DNA from: Vulcanimicrobiota bacterium
GTDB taxonomy: Bacteria > Vulcanimicrobiota > Vulcanimicrobiia > Vulcanimicrobiales > Vulcanimicrobiaceae
NCBI GenBank assembly: GCA_003155175.1
Contig: PMFP01000021.1
Location: 63,216 to 71,110 of the forward strand
Reading direction: 5' to 3'
Length of the DNA stretch: 7,895 nt
Part shown: piece after piece, positions 4,577 to 7,895 of the stretch
How positions within the stretch are numbered: the stretch's first letter is position 1
Layout of the letters: every line of letters begins with the position of its first letter
Notes under the pieces: model-generated
Told to the model about the DNA's origin: nothing
What the model saw: only the letters and a program-made list of their open reading frames with translations
Database searches by the model: none
Made by a program: the position numbers and the translations under genes

Positions 4577-7500
4577 ACTGGACCTGCAAGTAGGCGTTAA
4601 AGGGGCCCGGTATCACCAAGGCGTTCGTATCGGCCCACGCGGGCAGATAGGACTGCGCGAAGGTCGGATTTAGCGCGACGCCGTTCGCCGCTACGTCGCT
4701 CGGCGAGGTTCCGTTATAAAAGTTCGCGACGTAGTACGAGTTCCTGACGTATCCGCAGGTTGAGGAGCTCGGCGCGTTCGCCGACGTCCACGGCGTCGCG
4801 CTGCCGCCGAAGCACGCGTTGACCAGGTTGGTCATCAGCAGGTTCGCCGTGATCTTCGGCGTGATGACGTACGACACGTTGAGACTCAGGTTGAATTGGT
4901 TGGGTTGGCGGAACTCTCCGAAACCGTCGAAGTGTCCGGTCTGCGGATTGGGAATGTAGAGCGTTTGCGTGGGCGTGTCGGCCAGAGAGCAGGACGTATA
5001 GTCCGCCTGCAGCGGATTCGTCCGCGGCGAGGAGGCGGCCAGTAGCGAGGAGTTCGCGACGCACGTGCGCGGATCCAGTCCCACCACGTCCTGCGCGTTG
5101 CCGTATTGGGCGCCCTCGTTGAACGTGAACGACGGCGAGATCGCGAACCGGTTTCGCTTGTAATTGGCGACCAGCGTCAGCGTGTTGGGCGAGAGATACG
5201 GATAGTCCAGGCCAACCGGATACCAAGCGTTACGGTTGTAGAGACTCGCGGGTTTCGAATCGTAGTACGGGTTGTAGATCGGCGGGTTGAAGTTGGGTAC
5301 GACGGCGCAGTTGGGATCCGGCAGCACGGTTCCGGCGCCGATGTTCGCGTCGTTGACGTAGCACCGAGCGCCGCCGCCCGCCTTGGTGAGCAGGTTGTAC
5401 TGCGTCAGCGTGTTGTTGTAGGCGTCCACCGGGTTGACCGACGTCCCCGGATAGTTGCCGAAACGCTCCTGCGCGTTCAGATACGTGTACGCGAGCAAGA
5501 ACGCGAAGCCGTTGCGGTCGAAGTCGCCTTTCGTAACCTCGAGTTCGACGCCTTTGGCGCTCTCGGTTCCCGAGTTGAGCGCCCCGCCCAGTCCGAACGG
5601 CAGGCCGATGTTGTAGAGCTGGTTGGTCGCGTAGCGATAGTAGGGCGTCAGCTTCATCGAGACGTCGGTTCCCTTGAAGCGATGCTCGTACGAAAGATCG
5701 TAGTTGTTGGAGAGCTGCACTTGCGGATCGTGGCGGGGCGTCGTGAAGCCGTACTGCCAGAAGGCCTGGAAGAGGCGGTACGCCAGGTTGTTGTCCGCGG
5801 ACGCGTATTGCACTTGATAGGTTTGCGGCGCCTGCGCGAAGACGCCGGCCGAGAATCGCAGCACCGTGTTGGGATCCACCGTGTACGTCGCGGCGAGGCG
5901 CGGCGTGAAGACGCTGTCCACCAGCGTCGGATTGTAGACGTTGCTGAGCAGCAAATGACCGTTCAAGCCGTCCGGATGGACCGTCTGGTCGGTGGTTCCC
6001 GTCACGGAGGGCGCGGGACACGTAAAGCCGATGAACGGATTGGCGGGCAGTCCGCTGGCCGGAGGCTGCGCGATGGTGACCGGCAGATTGGTCGCGGGAT
6101 CGTAGCAGAACTCGTTGCGTCCGGCCGCAAACCAGAAGTTCTGCCCGTTGTCGGACGTGTTGGCGAGATCGTATTCGTACCGCTCGTACCGTACGCCGAG
6201 GTCCACGTCGAGTTTGTCGCTCGGGACCCAGCGATCCTGAAGACCGAGCGTCGTGAACTTGGGCGTCACCGTATTGAGGAAACCGGACTGCCCCGTGTTC
6301 GTGACCTGCCACGACGCGCCCGCGGGCAGCGACGCGAGGCACTGCGGATTGGGCCCGTTCGGTCCGTTCGGGAACGCCGCATTTTCGGCGCAGAGCGTCG
6401 CGTTGGTCGGATCGATGAAGGTGCCGCTCGTAAGGGGACTGTTGCACGGCGCAACCTGGCCCGCGGCGTAACTGTTCGAGCCGACCGTTCCGGGCATGAA
6501 CGCGAAACACTGCTTTCCGTTGGTCAGGTTCGTCGCGTCGGCCGTCGTCGTGTTGTTGAAGTTCGTGTTGTTGTAGCGTAGCGTCTTGGCCGTCGTGTAG
6601 TTCGCGTTGAAGCTGATGAGGTTCTTTTGGTCGATCTGATCTTCGAAATCGAGCGCGGCACCGGCCGTGTGCGAGTTGAGCTCGTAGTCGTAGGATAGCG
6701 CGCCGAATCCGTAGATGGGCGCGCCGTAGCTCAGGGGCGAGCTCTGCAGCCAGTCGGAGTAGAACGTATATCCGTAGAATCTGAGAAACGCGCTCGAGCC
6801 CATGTTGTGCTGGTACTGAACCTTCACGATCGACGCGTTGTTCCAGTAGCCTTCGCGCGCGTCGTTGGGAACCGCCGACCACGTTCCCGCAGGGCACGCG
6901 CCGGGGACGGTCAAGGTCGTCCCCGCCGAATCGTTGCCGTTGGTATCGAAGATCGTCGTCGGCGTGACGTTGGCGCAGCGCTGCGAGGGCGAGCCGGTCT
7001 GCAAGTACGGAACCGTCTGCAATCCCTTGGCGTTCTGGCCGAAGCTCGTGCTGGTGGGCCACGTGGCGAAGTCGCCCCAACTGACCGGCTGGTAGTAGCC
7101 GGTCCCCGAGAACGTGCCCGTGAGATTGAGCGAGGGAATGATGTTGGGACCGATGTCGTTCGCCGAGCTGTAGTACTGGGTGAAGAGCCCCTGCACGTTG
7201 TACAGGAGCTGAACGTCGTCTTTCCCGCCGTCGTGCTTGTGCGGAATGCCGAAGTGGAAGTTAAAGACGCCTTCCCGGTCGGCTAGAGTCGAGACGTTGC
7301 TAACGCTGGGAGCAATGTTTCCGTAGCAGCCCGGGTCGGTATAGATCTCGCCGTTCGCCAGCGCCGGAAACGGAATCGCGGGCCGTCCACCCGGGCCGGT
7401 GGCGAACGGGTTCATGACGGCGGCGGTTGCGGGCGCTGCGGTGATGCAGGTCGGATAGACGCCTGGGAAATTGAGGAGCTGCGACGTGTTGTCGGTGATG

Positions 7501-7895
7501 GCCGGGTAGCCCTCGAGATTCGTCAGCGGCGCGCCGTTGAATTGATCGAGATAGCGATAGTTCTGGTTGTATCCGCCTACGCCGGCGTAATAGGAGAAGA
7601 GACGGTCGGGCGAGGCGCCGCCCGTCTCCAGCTGAAATTGGTGGTAGAAGACCGTCGAGCCGACGCCCGCCGTGCCGCCCGCGTAGCCCGGAAACGTTCC
7701 CGTCTTGATCACTTGGTTGATGAAGCCGGCGAGACCCGAGGTGCTTTCGCCCACGGTGCCGCCGCCGGTGTAGACTTGCAACTGCTGTTGGCCCAGCGTG
7801 CCGGCCGTGCCGCCGGGATAGTTGTCGAACGATCGATTCACCGGAACGCCGTCGAACTCGTAGCCGATTTGATCGTAGTTGCCGCCGCGAATGTA
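4566..7895 (-). CDS. TonB-dependent outer-membrane receptor, N-terminus beyond the window
   Basis: TonB-dependent receptors are 22-strand outer-membrane barrels that import scarce ligands such as siderophores, vitamins or glycans using TonB energy. The reading frame continues without a stop to the right edge and gives 1109 visible residues. A GTG codon at 7841 is internal, since the codons before it read as plug domain. Visible residues 1-66 are the second half of the plug: YIRGGNYDQIGYEFDGVPVN, then GLAGFINQVIKTGT, equivalent to the usual end of the plug (GGvINivTKsG). The rest is a beta-barrel of alternating aromatic and polar strands with long Asn/Thr/Pro/Gly-rich loops, ending in AYLQVQFKL. 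The last residue is Leu, not the common Phe or Trp. Signal peptide, TonB box and any N-terminal carboxypeptidase-regulatory-like domain are outside the window. Sixteen cysteines occur as eight sequential pairs 17-40 residues apart. The ligand cannot be told; convergence with hutH is no proof of a link. Confidence 0.93.
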   Translation of the reverse strand, partial: YIRGGNYDQIGYEFDGVPVNRSFDNYPGGTAGTLGQQQLQVYTGGGTVGESTSGLAGFINQVIKTGTFPGYAGGTAGVGSTVFYHQFQLETGGASPDRLFSYYAGVGGYNQNYRYLDQFNGAPLTNLEGYPAITDNTSQLLNFPGVYPTCITAAPATAAVMNPFATGPGGRPAIPFPALANGEIYTDPGCYGNIAPSVSNVSTLADREGVFNFHFGIPHKHDGGKDDVQLLYNVQGLFTQYYSSANDIGPNIIPSLNLTGTFSGTGYYQPVSWGDFATWPTSTSFGQNAKGLQTVPYLQTGSPSQRCANVTPTTIFDTNGNDSAGTTLTVPGACPAGTWSAVPNDAREGYWNNASIVKVQYQHNMGSSAFLRFYGYTFYSDWLQSSPLSYGAPIYGFGALSYDYELNSHTAGAALDFEDQIDQKNLISFNANYTTAKTLRYNNTNFNNTTTADATNLTNGKQCFAFMPGTVGSNSYAAGQVAPCNSPLTSGTFIDPTNATLCAENAAFPNGPNGPNPQCLASLPAGASWQVTNTGQSGFLNTVTPKFTTLGLQDRWVPSDKLDVDLGVRYERYEYDLANTSDNGQNFWFAAGRNEFCYDPATNLPVTIAQPPASGLPANPFIGFTCPAPSVTGTTDQTVHPDGLNGHLLLSNVYNPTLVDSVFTPRLAATYTVDPNTVLRFSAGVFAQAPQTYQVQYASADNNLAYRLFQAFWQYGFTTPRHDPQVQLSNNYDLSYEHRFKGTDVSMKLTPYYRYATNQLYNIGLPFGLGGALNSGTESAKGVELEVTKGDFDRNGFAFLLAYTYLNAQERFGNYPGTSVNPVDAYNNTLTQYNLLTKAGGGARCYVNDANIGAGTVLPDPNCAVVPNFNPPIYNPYYDSKPASLYNRNAWYPVGLDYPYLSPNTLTLVANYKRNRFAISPSFTFNEGAQYGNAQDVVGLDPRTCVANSSLLAASSPRTNPLQADYTSCSLADTPTQTLYIPNPQTGHFDGFGEFRQPNQFNLSLNVSYVITPKITANLLMTNLVNACFGGSATPWTSANAPSSSTCGYVRNSYYVANFYNGTSPSDVAANGVALNPTFAQSYLPAWADTNALVIPGPFNAYLQVQFKL

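Noticed and set aside
5106..6581. A 491-codon open frame on the plus strand, opposite the receptor gene
   Set aside because: Its product is an Arg/Val/Glu-rich string without domain sense. The opposite strand carries a clear plug and barrel. Long antisense frames are common in GC-rich DNA.

Overview
The window is a GC-rich bacterial segment with five protein genes and one gene-free gap of about 330 bases. A large TonB-dependent outer-membrane receptor shows that the host is a diderm (Gram-negative-type) bacterium. The receptor is rich in Asn, Tyr, Gly and Thr. That style, together with the GC-rich composition and the small secreted protein, reminds me of Candidatus Eremiobacterota (WPS-2) and similar soil lineages. 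This placement is an impression from protein style; no marker gene is present to prove it.

Left part (1-2121, plus strand): an unrecognised protein with a long proline-rich tail, whose frame is open to the left edge, is followed after 15 nt by a WYL-domain transcriptional regulator. The stop codon of the first gene forms part of the ribosome binding site of the second, so the two are probably co-transcribed and translationally coupled.

Middle gap (2122-2451): no protein gene, but the most interesting DNA of the window. On the minus strand it can fold into a compact multi-branched RNA. A 9-bp closing stem encloses several hairpins, two of which carry GNRA tetraloops (GAAA and GCAA) only when read on the minus strand. 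A hairpin with a T-rich tail follows on the same strand and looks like an intrinsic terminator. Beside it is an AT-richer stretch with four DnaA-box-like motifs in one orientation. I propose an unclassified structured non-coding RNA of roughly 240 nt.

Right part (2452-7895): a small exported protein with clustered histidines is followed after 37 nt by a complete histidine ammonia-lyase (hutH) carrying all the catalytic residues I checked. No other histidine-degradation gene is in view. hutH converges on, and overlaps by 11 bp, the 3' end of the TonB-dependent receptor gene on the minus strand, whose 5' end lies beyond the window. The receptor holds sixteen cysteines in eight successive close pairs, which suggests disulfide-pinned loops.
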